From contig CAZGEG010000004.1 of NCBI GenBank assembly GCA_964524835.1, positions 124,001 through 188,000 on the forward strand: DNA of 64,000 nt. Reading direction: 5' to 3'. The DNA comes from JACRCG01 sp964524835 (lineage in GTDB: Bacteria; Desulfobacterota; Desulfuromonadia; Geobacterales; Pseudopelobacteraceae). The notes under the pieces are model-generated. The model ran no database searches. It worked only from the letters and a program-made list of their open reading frames with translations, and had not been told where the DNA came from. Numbering within the stretch: the first letter of the stretch is position 1; each line of letters starts with the position of its first letter. The position numbers and the translations under genes are program-made. Below are positions 45,690 through 55,104 of the stretch, one piece after another.

Positions 45690-46883
45690 TCAACTCAGAA
45701 TTACCAGCTCGTCACTGGAATGTGTGAGGCGTTTAAGACCGTCATTACTTAAATAAAAGGTATTTTCAATGCCGATTGCACCTACACCCGGAAAGACGAC
45801 TTTCGGCTCAAAAGCAAACGCCATCCCTGTCTCAAGCGTCATCTGGCTGAAGCCCCGGGCGATAAACGGGTATTCATCCAATTCGACGCCAAGCCCATGA
45901 CCGATAAAGGATACCTGCGACCCTTTTGCTCCCATAAAGCTATCGGTATAACCCATTTCAGCGGCACGGTTGAAACAGACTTCATATAGGGTGCCCCAAC
46001 TCATGCCGACTTCTGCGACCTTTGTCATCAATTCCTGAATCTCCAACATATCATCATAAGCTCTTCGAAGATTGTCCGGCAATTCCCCGACTGAAAATAC
46101 GCGGGTCTGGTCGCTTAAGTACCCGTCCACACAGCCGGCAAAGTCGATAATGACCGGTTCATGGGGTTCGATCCGCTTCAGACCGGCACCCTGCCCGAAA
46201 GACGGGTTCAGCCCCATCCCGCCCAGTGGTGTATCAGCATAGGCAGGAACAGCACTGTCCGTTCCGGAGAAAATCTGTCCATAGCAAATGTCGGAATTAA
46301 ACCCCCTCATGCGTATCAACCCCTGATGGCCGGCCTTGCGGGCGGTGTACTCGAGTTCGGCTGCCACATCCAGGTCGGTCATGCCGACGCGGATAATCTC
46401 CCGGGCGCGGCGGTACACCCTGTCCACCTGATCGGCGGCGTCCTTCATCAGGTGGATCTCGTAATGTGACTTGATCATCCTGACTTTGCGGATCAGCGGC
46501 GTTGCGTCGGAAAAAACAGCATTCGGATAGAGTGCTCGATACCGGTCGAAAAAATTTACCGGCAGAACGTCCATTTCCAACCCGACCCGCTGCGGCACCG
46601 GGTAGCCGTATCGAGCCAGAACAGCCGGAATATCCCTCAATGAGCCGAATTGCACCACCTCTTTAAGTCCGGACTCCATGCGAGCCCGCCCGGCTTCCTT
46701 GCGCACCATGAAAAGCGGCTGTCCGGATGCCGGCACATACAGGTTCCCGCTCTGGACAGTCCCGGTAAAATAAAACAGATCGGCATTCTGCACGATAATT
46801 ACGGCATCCAGTGAGTCCTGGATCATGTATTCCTGAAGTTTTTTGCAGCGGTATTCAAGTTCGGTGGCGGGTGTCAAACGCAT
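45690..46883 (-). CDS. M24-family metallopeptidase (Xaa-Pro aminopeptidase-like)
   Basis: 397 residues. An N-terminal creatinase-type domain (to about residue 150) is followed by the pita-bread peptidase domain. Metal ligands: two Asp in IIDFAGCVDGYLSDQTRVF, His in SFIGHGLGVELDEYP, Glu in AFAFEPKVVFPG and Glu in GIENTFYL, so the dinuclear site is complete. Such enzymes cut proline-containing peptides. Some M24 proteins hydrolyse creatine instead; the residues seen do not decide that. It lies 189 bp upstream of the gltA start on the same strand, with the gltA promoter between, so it is transcribed separately. Confidence 0.9.
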   Translation of the reverse strand: MRLTPATELEYRCKKLQEYMIQDSLDAVIIVQNADLFYFTGTVQSGNLYVPASGQPLFMVRKEAGRARMESGLKEVVQFGSLRDIPAVLARYGYPVPQRVGLEMDVLPVNFFDRYRALYPNAVFSDATPLIRKVRMIKSHYEIHLMKDAADQVDRVYRRAREIIRVGMTDLDVAAELEYTARKAGHQGLIRMRGFNSDICYGQIFSGTDSAVPAYADTPLGGMGLNPSFGQGAGLKRIEPHEPVIIDFAGCVDGYLSDQTRVFSVGELPDNLRRAYDDMLEIQELMTKVAEVGMSWGTLYEVCFNRAAEMGYTDSFMGAKGSQVSFIGHGLGVELDEYPFIARGFSQMTLETGMAFAFEPKVVFPGVGAIGIENTFYLSNDGLKRLTHSSDELVILS

Positions 46884-47074
46884 TTCTTTCTCCCGGTTGA
46901 GTTACGTTGCTGAATTATATCCGAGTTGTTCCAGTATGCAAGCTATGACATAAAAAAGTGGCAATTCCTGCATCACCAAGCAAACGGTTGACCGGCTACT
47001 TCAAATTGACTAGTATCATCACCCGACTTTCAGAATGGTAAACTTCAACTCCGACAACGGTGGTACAACATTCC

Positions 47075-48493
47075 ATGCACTCCTATCCCTACACCATAAC
47101 AATTTCTTCCGAAAAAGGGGGCGTCGGTAAAACAACCCTCGCAACAAACCTGGCTATTTATCTGAAAGCCATGCGCGAAGACCTGCCGGTAACCCTGTTT
47201 TCGTTTGACAACCACTTCACCATTGACAAAATGTTTGAACTGCAAAAGCGTGACCATGACGTTCCGGATGTCCATGCTTTTCTGATGGGTTCCAAAGCCG
47301 GAGAGGTGGTCCAGACCGGACAGTACGGTGTCGGCTTTATCCGCTCTTCAACCGAACTGGGGGATATTCATGAACGCTTCAAAGGTCCGATGACCCTGAC
47401 CCGAATGCTTGCCGAATCCGGCATCTCCGGCATTGTCATTATCGACACGCGGCCGGATCTCAACATCCTGACCCAGAATGCCCTGTACGCCGCCGATCGG
47501 GTGCTGATTCCGGTCAAGGATCTGCCTAGCCTTGAAAACTGCAGGAACATCTTTGCCCTGTTCGACCAGCGCGGCATCGACAAAAAATCATTGGCGCTGA
47601 TCCCCTGCCTGATCGACGAACGCATCAAGTTCGAGGGGATTTTCAAGGACCAGAAAACGCTGCTGCGGGCAATTGCCGTCAATCGCGGCTACCGCTGCCT
47701 GGACACCTATATTTCAAAAAGTCCGAAAGTCGAAAGTCTGAATACGAATCCGGAGGGCAAAATTTATCCGATCCTGACCCATGCCCGCGGCACCGAAGTC
47801 CATAGCCAGTTCATGGAAATTACCCGCGACATCCTCAGGAATGTTGATGCGGCCAAGGAAACCAGAGCATGCCTCTATCACACCTGGCTTCTTGAAAAAG
47901 AGGCGCACAAGAAGGAATCATATCTGGCACGGCTGGAGGGCCTTGCGGAGCGCTGCCCCATCTGTGGCGCACTACTTGCGGAAACCCCGGATGACCGCAG
48001 TTTCTATTTCGAATCGTCCGATCGCTCCGCCCGCGGTTTCCTGCACGGGAATTGTGTCAGCAGCATGTTTTGTTCCACACTTTATGGTCTGCAGGATAAC
48101 GATCCGGCATTCGATGCGGCCCGAACCCTCGTAGCCGACAAGCTCACCAGAGGCGTGTCACTGCTGCTGCCCCGGATCAGTCCGGAAGCAAGCCTGCTTG
48201 ATTACCGCCAGTTCAGCATGACCGGAGAGCAGCTGCTCCAGAAAAGCGTAGACATGCCGGGATTTAACGCCGGAGAATTCAACGGGCTGCATGATCGATT
48301 ATATCTGCTGTTAAACGAGGCTCTGGCGGGTTTTGAAGGTGCATTGCGGAAAGAGAGCTGGCTGTCGGTATATCCGGTTGATCCGTGTAATCCTGAGGCA
48401 GTGCTGCACGAAGAGTCGTACAAAACCATTCACCGGCTGCAGAAGCAGTTTGCTGAAGCGATTGTTCCCTCCCCCGGCAAGCAGGCTACGTGA
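47075..48493 (+). CDS. ParA/MinD-like ATPase with C-terminal CxxC domain
   Basis: 472 residues from the ATG at 47075; a GTG at 47060 is also possible, and neither has a clear ribosome site. The N-terminal 270 residues are a MinD/ParA-type ATPase with the deviant Walker A SEKGGVGKTT and the later IVIIDTRPDLN. After that comes an unrecognised region of about 200 residues with CPICG (about residue 307) and further Cys in LHGNC and SMFCST, which may bind zinc. No ParB partner or MinE is adjacent. It converges with the deacetylase gene. Role unknown; positioning of a surface machine is one idea. Confidence 0.8.
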   Translation: MHSYPYTITISSEKGGVGKTTLATNLAIYLKAMREDLPVTLFSFDNHFTIDKMFELQKRDHDVPDVHAFLMGSKAGEVVQTGQYGVGFIRSSTELGDIHERFKGPMTLTRMLAESGISGIVIIDTRPDLNILTQNALYAADRVLIPVKDLPSLENCRNIFALFDQRGIDKKSLALIPCLIDERIKFEGIFKDQKTLLRAIAVNRGYRCLDTYISKSPKVESLNTNPEGKIYPILTHARGTEVHSQFMEITRDILRNVDAAKETRACLYHTWLLEKEAHKKESYLARLEGLAERCPICGALLAETPDDRSFYFESSDRSARGFLHGNCVSSMFCSTLYGLQDNDPAFDAARTLVADKLTRGVSLLLPRISPEASLLDYRQFSMTGEQLLQKSVDMPGFNAGEFNGLHDRLYLLLNEALAGFEGALRKESWLSVYPVDPCNPEAVLHEESYKTIHRLQKQFAEAIVPSPGKQAT

Positions 48494-48543
48494 GTCAACG
48501 AAGTTAGAGTCTGCCTGTAAGCTCAGAAGATTCCTTCTACCTG

Positions 48544-49518
48544 TTAATTGACAAGTTGTGATGCCGGAACCAGCTGTACCCCTTTTCCGGAAAGTTCAGG
48601 CAGTGCCGCTGCCAGAGCAGCAATCGTGGCCGGGTGGGGGTGGCAGATTGCGATCGCTGAGCCTTTTCTGCGTGCCAGCCTGACCGCCTGATTGAGTTGA
48701 CCCAGGATGTAGGTACGCTCCTGTTCATTATCAAGAAAAACATTCCGCCGTGCCGCCCTGACACCCAACCCCTGCGCCACCCTCAAACCGGCACTTTCCG
48801 GTGACGTGACACTGTCGATAAAGAACAGGTTGGTCTTCTTCAGAGTCTGAAGCACGAACGTCATTTTTTCCTCCTGCTCGGTAAATTCAGAACCCATATG
48901 ATTATTGACCCCGACCGCCCCTGGGAACCGTTGGACAAATCCTGACACCCGCTCCTGCAACTCGTCGGCATCCATGGAAACAAGAAGACCATTCGCTTCA
49001 AGTCGGCGTGCCGGCCACCCTTTGGACTGCATCGGGATGTGGATCATGGTTTCTATGTTATTGGATGCCGCATATGCAGCCACCTCTTTATCGACGCGCA
49101 GCCCGGGAATTATTGCAAATGTCAGCGGTACATTTATTGCGGCAAGTGAACGCGCCTCCGCCATGCTGTTCCCCATATCGTCAATAATAATCGCCAGACG
49201 TCCGGGCATGCCCCTACCGGTGCCGGGTTTATCGGGTCCGGGAGATGGTGCCGTCGATGGGTAATCTTTCTGTTCCTTGTGTTGGGGAAGAGGAACTGCA
49301 GGTTGCTCTGGAATGACACCATGGGGGACAGGTGCGGCAGTAACTCCCGGCTTGACATGCGAAAGTTCCGGTTTTGACGGAGTCACACCGGTTTTTCTGA
49401 CCGGAGCAAACAAAAGGTAACCGGCAACGGCGGCAACGACCAGAAACAAGATAACCAGCGCCGCTACGCGGGAACCGGATGGCTCCTTGCGGGGCTTATT
49501 TCTGGGTGGAAGAGCCAT
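48544..49518 (-). CDS. Divergent polysaccharide deacetylase family protein
   Basis: 324 residues. One N-terminal membrane helix (ALVILFLVVAAVAGYLLF), a Pro-rich linker to about residue 105, then the family domain: RLAIIIDDMGNSMAEARS, VPLTFAIIPG, MIHIPMQSKGW, VGVNNHMGSEFT, ICHPHPATIAAL. These proteins (YibQ/DUF610) have the fold and several metal-site residues of NodB-type deacetylases, but their activity is uncertain. It is the last gene of the secretion-FtsEX string and overlaps the cohesin gene by one base. A role in trimming cell-wall or surface glycan fits the neighbours but is inference. Confidence 0.9.
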   Translation of the reverse strand: MALPPRNKPRKEPSGSRVAALVILFLVVAAVAGYLLFAPVRKTGVTPSKPELSHVKPGVTAAPVPHGVIPEQPAVPLPQHKEQKDYPSTAPSPGPDKPGTGRGMPGRLAIIIDDMGNSMAEARSLAAINVPLTFAIIPGLRVDKEVAAYAASNNIETMIHIPMQSKGWPARRLEANGLLVSMDADELQERVSGFVQRFPGAVGVNNHMGSEFTEQEEKMTFVLQTLKKTNLFFIDSVTSPESAGLRVAQGLGVRAARRNVFLDNEQERTYILGQLNQAVRLARRKGSAIAICHPHPATIAALAAALPELSGKGVQLVPASQLVN

Positions 49519-50858
49519 TATTTGCCGGAAGCGGCAGGTTTACGGCCGGCTCCCTTTACGCCGTGCTGCTGCTTCAACAGCCAGTGGCCTATCAGGATAT
49601 AATCATCAAGATAATCCTGCCGGGAATCGGCATTCAGATCATAGGCAGGCTTGCTGTTTCTGACAGGTTTTGCCAGCAGCGCATCCAGCGAAACATCTGA
49701 CAGAGCAGTCAAATCCACGCCCGCCTTACCGACGGGTGGAACGGCGACCAACGGGATCTCGGTATGTCCCCTCTTCAGCAGTATTGAAAGGCGGACGTCT
49801 TGTTTTCCCTTCTGGGGCAGTGCATCAAGTTCCCATTTCCTGTCGGACACTCTTCTGATTGATTTCAGATTGGCTCCTTTAAGAGAGAAGCTGGGAGTAT
49901 CCACTTCATGCGGCAGCTCAACAGTAATTGTAACAAGCGCTTTGCCATCGGAGACAACAATCGCAGGCGATTGGATTATTCCTGCCGCGTGAGTCTCACT
50001 CTGGTCAAAAAGCGTTGAAAGCCGTTTCAGGGTGCGGATGCCCTTGTCGACGCGAAAACGATCAAGAACGCTCTGACTCGTTTTCAATGCAGCACCAGTG
50101 CCGGCGGCTTTGGCTTTGGCTTTGGCTTTGGATGCATCGTCCGCTGTATCCGCGTCACGGGTAAAGGGTGCAGCACCGCCGGTTGGTGATTCGCCACTAG
50201 CTGGCACATCCTGATATACCGGTTCATCACGCCGCTCTTCTATTCGATATTTCTCACGAATCAGGCCATCGGTACTGCTCGCTTCCTGAGGCATAGAAAC
50301 TGAACTGAGCGTTGTTGTTTGAACCGTAACTGGGTTAGGGGTGGATGGCATAACACTCGTGCCACCAGAGCCTGTATTTGTGGAAATTTTACTGCCGTCT
50401 TCGTTAATCTTGTCTTTCTCCGGCTGCTGAGTCTGGTTTATCGACTGAACCGCCAACTGTGAGAACGTAGTACTATATACACTTGAAGAAACTGTCGGTT
50501 TCGGGGCCGGAGTGTTTCCGACCTTGGTGAACGAGATCGACACCAACTCACCGGTCCCTTTAATAACCCCTCCGGTAGCAATCCCGACCCGTATGACCCC
50601 CGGAGTAGCAGTATTTGATTCCATTAGAGAATTCGGGATCAAAGCACCGGAAACCAATTTGGGATCTTTGAGAGTGGCGGCATCATACGAAATCGACAGA
50701 TCCATTCCTGCAGATTCCTGCAAATCGGTGGCTTTAATGGAATAGGCAGCAATGCCGGTGGATTCAATAGTGATGGACGCTGCCGCCGCCTCGCCATAAT
50801 CGGAGGCGGCAGCCAGAACGGCCAGCAGCATTGTCAGGATTACTCGTAGTTTACGCAT
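49518..50858 (-). CDS. Secreted cohesin-like protein with dockerin-like calcium loop
   Basis: 446 residues with a signal peptide. About residues 28-145 look like a cohesin domain (SITIESTGIAAYSI, LDLSISYD-like MDLSISYDAATL, GTGELVSISFTKVG). A Thr/Ser/Pro-rich and charged middle follows, with four Lys-Ala repeats encoded by a 6-bp tandem repeat at 50106-50129. Near the C terminus DLNADSRQDYLDDYILIGHW has acidic residues at positions 1, 3, 5, 9 and 12, as in the calcium loop of one dockerin repeat. It is 14 bp after ctpA. Both domain calls are by pattern only. Confidence 0.7.
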   Translation of the reverse strand: MRKLRVILTMLLAVLAAASDYGEAAAASITIESTGIAAYSIKATDLQESAGMDLSISYDAATLKDPKLVSGALIPNSLMESNTATPGVIRVGIATGGVIKGTGELVSISFTKVGNTPAPKPTVSSSVYSTTFSQLAVQSINQTQQPEKDKINEDGSKISTNTGSGGTSVMPSTPNPVTVQTTTLSSVSMPQEASSTDGLIREKYRIEERRDEPVYQDVPASGESPTGGAAPFTRDADTADDASKAKAKAKAAGTGAALKTSQSVLDRFRVDKGIRTLKRLSTLFDQSETHAAGIIQSPAIVVSDGKALVTITVELPHEVDTPSFSLKGANLKSIRRVSDRKWELDALPQKGKQDVRLSILLKRGHTEIPLVAVPPVGKAGVDLTALSDVSLDALLAKPVRNSKPAYDLNADSRQDYLDDYILIGHWLLKQQHGVKGAGRKPAASGK

Positions 50859-50872
50859 GGCAAATTTCCTGT

Positions 50873-52255
50873 TTACTTTTCACTGCCCATTGACTTGATC
50901 AGTTCCCACCCTTTGAGGAGATCGAGAGCACGCAACACCTGATAATCAGTTTTCAGGTTCTCTTCCAGTTTCTGCGGGGCTTTATCAGCTTTATCAGCTT
51001 TATCATCCTTCTTATCGATTTTTTTCTCATCTTTTTTTACATCTGCAGCACCTGATTTGTCATCGGTTTCAAAATGATTTTCTAGGTCTTTTTCGCGCAG
51101 ATGCATGGTATCTTTTTTGCCGGTAGCTTTGGGAAGCTCGACAGCCTCGACGGTAATGTCAGGTGTTATCCCCTTCGCCTGGATTGACCGTCCCTTGGGG
51201 GTGTAGTAGCGGGCCGTCGTCAAACGCAGTCCGGAATCATCCGACAGCGGAATAATAGTCTGCACCGACCCCTTACCAAAGCTCTGGGTTCCCAGAATAA
51301 TAGCCCGCTTATGGTCCTGCAATGCTCCGGCAACGATTTCCGACGCACTGGCGCTGCCGCCGTTGATCACGACCACGATCGGATAATTGGGTTCCTTGTT
51401 CCCTTTTTTGGCGGTAAACTGCATTTTGGATTCTTTTTCACGCCCTTCGGTATACACAATCATCTGCCCTTCGGGAACGAAATGCTCGGCAACCTTGACA
51501 GCCTGATCAAGCAACCCGCCCGGATCGTTGCGCATATCAAGCACAAGTCCCTTGAGCTCTCCCTTGTATTCATCCTTCATGGATTTAAGGGCCTTCGACA
51601 GGTCCTCATCGGTTTTTTCCTGGAACTGGGCAATACGCACATAACCGTAGCCGCCATCCATCAGGTTGAACCGAACGCTCTTGACCTGGATGACGTCGCG
51701 CACGATCGGGAATTCCTTCGGCTTATCGAATCCCTCCCGCATGATGGTCAGGATTACCTTGGATCCCTTTTGGCCCCGCATACGCTTGACGGCATCGTTT
51801 ATATTCAGATCCTTGGTGAATTTGTCGTCGATTTTAAGAATCATATCACCGGATTTTATTCCGGCTTTGAACGCAGGAGTATCCTCAATAGGAGAAATGA
51901 CAGTCAGGACTCCATCCTTGATGGATATTTCAATACCCAATCCGCCAAACGCCCCCTTGGTATCGATTTTCATCTCTTTGTAGGTATCGGGAGGCATGAA
52001 TGAGCTATGCGGATCGAGCGACGTCAGCATCCCGTTGATTGCGCCGTAGACCAGTTTTTTGGTGTCGACATCTTCCACGTAGCTCTTCTTGATAATCGCC
52101 ATGACATCAGTGAAAAGTTCGATAGATTCGTAATCACTACCCTTCCCCTCTGCCGAACTGTGGCGTTGGGAACTGATGATGAAGATTGACAAAAATGCTA
52201 CAACAACTGCAAATCCGGCGATTATCCTTGTTTTTTTACTGCTTGGTACTCTCAT
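50873..52255 (-). CDS. ctpA: Carboxyl-terminal processing protease (S41)
   Basis: 460 residues with an N-terminal membrane anchor. A PDZ domain (about 95-175; GGLGIEISIKDG) precedes the S41 protease core. The catalytic Ser is in GSASASEIVAG and the Lys in TQSFGKGSVQT. The C-terminal 80 residues are a Lys/Asp-rich tail (KKDEKKIDKKDDKADKADKA) with a short tandem repeat, then a family-typical helix. CtpA/Prc proteases cut periplasmic proteins near their C termini, often peptidoglycan hydrolases. The gene follows envC, which fits control of cell-wall cutting. Confidence 0.95.
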   Translation of the reverse strand: MRVPSSKKTRIIAGFAVVVAFLSIFIISSQRHSSAEGKGSDYESIELFTDVMAIIKKSYVEDVDTKKLVYGAINGMLTSLDPHSSFMPPDTYKEMKIDTKGAFGGLGIEISIKDGVLTVISPIEDTPAFKAGIKSGDMILKIDDKFTKDLNINDAVKRMRGQKGSKVILTIMREGFDKPKEFPIVRDVIQVKSVRFNLMDGGYGYVRIAQFQEKTDEDLSKALKSMKDEYKGELKGLVLDMRNDPGGLLDQAVKVAEHFVPEGQMIVYTEGREKESKMQFTAKKGNKEPNYPIVVVINGGSASASEIVAGALQDHKRAIILGTQSFGKGSVQTIIPLSDDSGLRLTTARYYTPKGRSIQAKGITPDITVEAVELPKATGKKDTMHLREKDLENHFETDDKSGAADVKKDEKKIDKKDDKADKADKAPQKLEENLKTDYQVLRALDLLKGWELIKSMGSEK

Positions 52256-52294
52256 TAGCTTCCTCCAGATATATTTATACTTCCCGATGTATTA

Positions 52295-53485
52295 TCATCG
52301 AACCCACCCGGCCGGGTCGACCGGCTTTCCCTGATGGCGGATTTCAAAATACAGCATGCTTCCCTTGGTTGAATCAACATCTCCAACCGCTCCGATTGAT
52401 TCATGACGCGCCACTTCTGCACCGACCTTTTTTGCCAGCCGGGAAGCGTGGGCATACAGGCTGAAAAAACCTCCGCCATGATCAACAATGATCATATTAC
52501 CAAAACCTTTGAAATAATCGGCAAAAATTACAGTTCCCTCGTAAATTGACTTGATGTCGGCACCGCTTGAAGCGGAAATAGACAACCCCTTGCTGAAGGT
52601 AAACGAATTGAACTCGGGGTGCTTATGTTTACCGAATGATTCAATAATTTCGCCCCGGACCGGAAGATTCATACGCCCTTTCTGCGAAGCAAAACCGCGA
52701 TCGGGCACCGGAGGCAATTCGGCAAGCGGCTTCATCCTAGTTCCCGGTTTCCCGTGACGAGAAGGGAGTTTGCGGCGACTCAAGGCTTCCAGCCGGGTAA
52801 CCATGGCCTGAAGCCGGGAGGCATTGGCCTGCAGCTCCTTCAAGGATGATTCATAACTCTTGCGATCCAGACGCACCTTGCCAAGGTAGGCGGCTTTCCT
52901 GCTTTTTTCCTCTTCGATCTCGCGTTTTTTCTGTTCGATGCCGGTCTTGATGCGCTCTTTTTTTATCGCATCACGCTCCAGATCTGCTTTTAGACTCTTT
53001 AGCTGCTCAATCTTCTGGCTATATTCAACAAAAATTCTCTTGTCGTTCTCAAGAATCGACCGCATGTAACGGATATTCTCGGCAAGCTGCGGAAACGACT
53101 CTGCCGAAAAAAACATCCTCAGGGCGCCTATTTCACCCGCTTTATATAAGGACGACAGACGCCGTTCAATTTCCACCCTCTTGCGGTTGGCCTCCTCGGT
53201 TACCTTCTGGATCTCCCGCCCGGTACGTTCGAGGCTTGACTCGACACCGCGCAGGTCGTGGTTCAACCTCCCCAGATCGGACTCTTTCTGTTCAAGATTC
53301 CGCAGTATTTCCTGAAGTTCGGTGGAGACAACCGCTTCAACCTTGCGGGTCTTGGTTATGAGCTGTTTTTTTGCCTTGATCTCCCGTTTTACGCCGCTTA
53401 GCTCGTCTTTGGGGTTTTGCGCTGCAGCAGCAAGGGTCACCCCCATCAGCAGCAGTGAAATTATTCCGGAGATTCTCTTCATCAA
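52295..53485 (-). CDS. envC: EnvC-like murein hydrolase activator
   Basis: 396 residues. Signal peptide (LLLMGVTLAAA), a long coiled coil (about 25-245) and a C-terminal LytM (M23) domain (about 275-396). The HxGxD-type first metal motif is missing (the region reads FNSFTFSKGLSISA), though LYAHASRL remains, so the domain should not cut peptidoglycan itself. Such degenerate LytM proteins are docked by FtsEX and switch on amidases at the septum. It follows ftsX without a gap, as in other FtsEX-EnvC/PcsB systems. Confidence 0.94.
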   Translation of the reverse strand: MMKRISGIISLLLMGVTLAAAAQNPKDELSGVKREIKAKKQLITKTRKVEAVVSTELQEILRNLEQKESDLGRLNHDLRGVESSLERTGREIQKVTEEANRKRVEIERRLSSLYKAGEIGALRMFFSAESFPQLAENIRYMRSILENDKRIFVEYSQKIEQLKSLKADLERDAIKKERIKTGIEQKKREIEEEKSRKAAYLGKVRLDRKSYESSLKELQANASRLQAMVTRLEALSRRKLPSRHGKPGTRMKPLAELPPVPDRGFASQKGRMNLPVRGEIIESFGKHKHPEFNSFTFSKGLSISASSGADIKSIYEGTVIFADYFKGFGNMIIVDHGGGFFSLYAHASRLAKKVGAEVARHESIGAVGDVDSTKGSMLYFEIRHQGKPVDPAGWVR

Positions 53486-54454
53486 TTACACATTGATGAA
53501 ACGCTTCAGAGAAGTGAGGCTCCCGATGAAGCCGAGCAGCGCGCCTGCCAGCAGCAGTCCGCCGATGTACTCCGGCGGGAGGAAACTCAATCCGGAAGTC
53601 GCGGGGTTAAAGGTTATAAAACTTCCGGCGTTATGCAAAAAACCTTCATAAAGTCCAAACAGCAGCACAACGGAAATAACCGAACCGGCTATCCCCTGCA
53701 TCAATCCTTCGAGAAGAAACGGCGCCTTGATGAAAAACCGGGTTGCCCCCACAAGAGCCATGACCTCCAATTCGTCACGACGGGAGTAGATAGTGAGCTT
53801 GATCGTGTTTGAGACGATAAAGATTACGGCGATCACCAGGAATCCGCCCAGCAGTCCGCCAAGCAGGCGCATGAAGTTCAGAAAAGAGTTAAAACGGCGG
53901 ACCCATTCTTCACCGTACTGAACCTCGGTAATACCGGGGACCCGTTTTAACGTCGTGACAAAATTTTCAACGGAGGCCGTATCGCGATGGGAACGTTTCA
54001 GGGTTATCTCGAAAGAAGTTGGGAGCACCTCGGGGCGCACCCCCTCAAGAAGGGTCTCCTGGCCTTTCAGGCGAATTTTAAAGCGCTTGAGGGCTTCATC
54101 GCGAGTCACATAACTGACACGGGACACACCGGAAAGCGCAGTAATTTTTTCTCGGAACACGCTCTGGTCCTGAGCGGTCAGATCCTTGTCGAAATAGACC
54201 GTCACCTGTACGCGCTCGCTCCAGTTTTCCGCAGCACTTTCAAGATTGACAAAAACAAGAAGAAACAGGGAAACGATCAGCAGTGCCAGCGTGATCGTCC
54301 CGATTGTTACGACATTGACAAAAACGTTTTGACGCATATTGGTTACAGCCCGGGAAAGAAAGAACCCTGCTCTGCCGCCAAAGCCGTCACCTGCAAGCGT
54401 CGGACGCTTATACGGCTTAATCGTCGTTGGCTGCTTCTTTTTCCATTTGTTCAA
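53486..54454 (-). CDS. ftsX: Cell-division ABC transporter permease FtsX
   Basis: 322 residues with a TTG start at 54454, chosen for the AGGGG six bases upstream; it overlaps ftsE by 38 bp. Four membrane helices, with a periplasmic loop between the first two (about 65-190) that in this family binds EnvC or PcsB. Phrases YVTRDEALKRFK and EVQYGEEWVRRF are typical FtsX. With FtsE it uses ATP to control septal hydrolases. Confidence 0.94.
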   Translation of the reverse strand: MNKWKKKQPTTIKPYKRPTLAGDGFGGRAGFFLSRAVTNMRQNVFVNVVTIGTITLALLIVSLFLLVFVNLESAAENWSERVQVTVYFDKDLTAQDQSVFREKITALSGVSRVSYVTRDEALKRFKIRLKGQETLLEGVRPEVLPTSFEITLKRSHRDTASVENFVTTLKRVPGITEVQYGEEWVRRFNSFLNFMRLLGGLLGGFLVIAVIFIVSNTIKLTIYSRRDELEVMALVGATRFFIKAPFLLEGLMQGIAGSVISVVLLFGLYEGFLHNAGSFITFNPATSGLSFLPPEYIGGLLLAGALLGFIGSLTSLKRFINV

Positions 54455-55100
54455 CGATTTCCCCTTTGTTTAATGTTACGAGCCGTTTATGACTCTGATC
54501 GATCAGACGACGGTCATGAGTCGCTACAATCACCGTTGTGCCGCGAATGTTTGCCTCTTTGAATATGGAAAGAATCTGGTTCTTGTTTGCATCATCAAGG
54601 TTTCCGGTCGGCTCGTCCGCCAGCAGGATTTTCGGATCGTTCACCAGCGCCCGGGCCAGGGCCACACGCTGTTGTTCTCCTCCGGACAGGCGCTGAGTTA
54701 CCAGATTATACTTGGACTCGATCCCCATCTGTTTGAGAATGTGCATGGTCTTCTTGCCGATATCCGCCCTGCCCCATCCCAGCACTTCCAGTGTTATGGC
54801 AACATTTTCAAATACGGTGCGATTGTGCAGCAGCTTGAAATCCTGAAAAACGACGCCTATCGAGCGGCGCAGCAGAGGAATCTGGGAGGGCGTCAAACGA
54901 GTTATGTTTTGCCCGTCAATCAAAACCTGGCCGCGATTCGGGGTGAGCGCTCCATACAATAGACGCAGCAGGGATGTCTTCCCTGCTCCCGAAGGGCCGG
55001 TAAGAAAGACAAACTCACCCTTGCCGATTTTAAGGTCGATGTTGTTCAGGGCCGAGGCATCCTGTTGATAGGCGAGTGATACATTATGCAGCTGGATCAT
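54417..55100 (-). CDS. ftsE: Cell-division ATP-binding protein FtsE
   Basis: 227 residues. Walker A TGPSGAGKTSLL, Q-loop VFQDFKLL, signature RLSGGEQQRVALARAL, Walker B ILLADEPTGNLD and the switch His in ATHDRRL. FVFLTGPSGAGKTS and LLHNRTVFENVAI are FtsE-specific. It lies 4 bp after the last pseudopilin gene, so the division module is joined to the secretion operon. Confidence 0.96.
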   Translation of the reverse strand: MIQLHNVSLAYQQDASALNNIDLKIGKGEFVFLTGPSGAGKTSLLRLLYGALTPNRGQVLIDGQNITRLTPSQIPLLRRSIGVVFQDFKLLHNRTVFENVAITLEVLGWGRADIGKKTMHILKQMGIESKYNLVTQRLSGGEQQRVALARALVNDPKILLADEPTGNLDDANKNQILSIFKEANIRGTTVIVATHDRRLIDQSHKRLVTLNKGEIVEQMEKEAANDD

Positions 55101-55104
55101 GATG

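Noticed and set aside
51311..52003. A 230-codon plus-strand open frame
   Set aside because: Antisense shadow of ctpA; no ribosome site or family resemblance.
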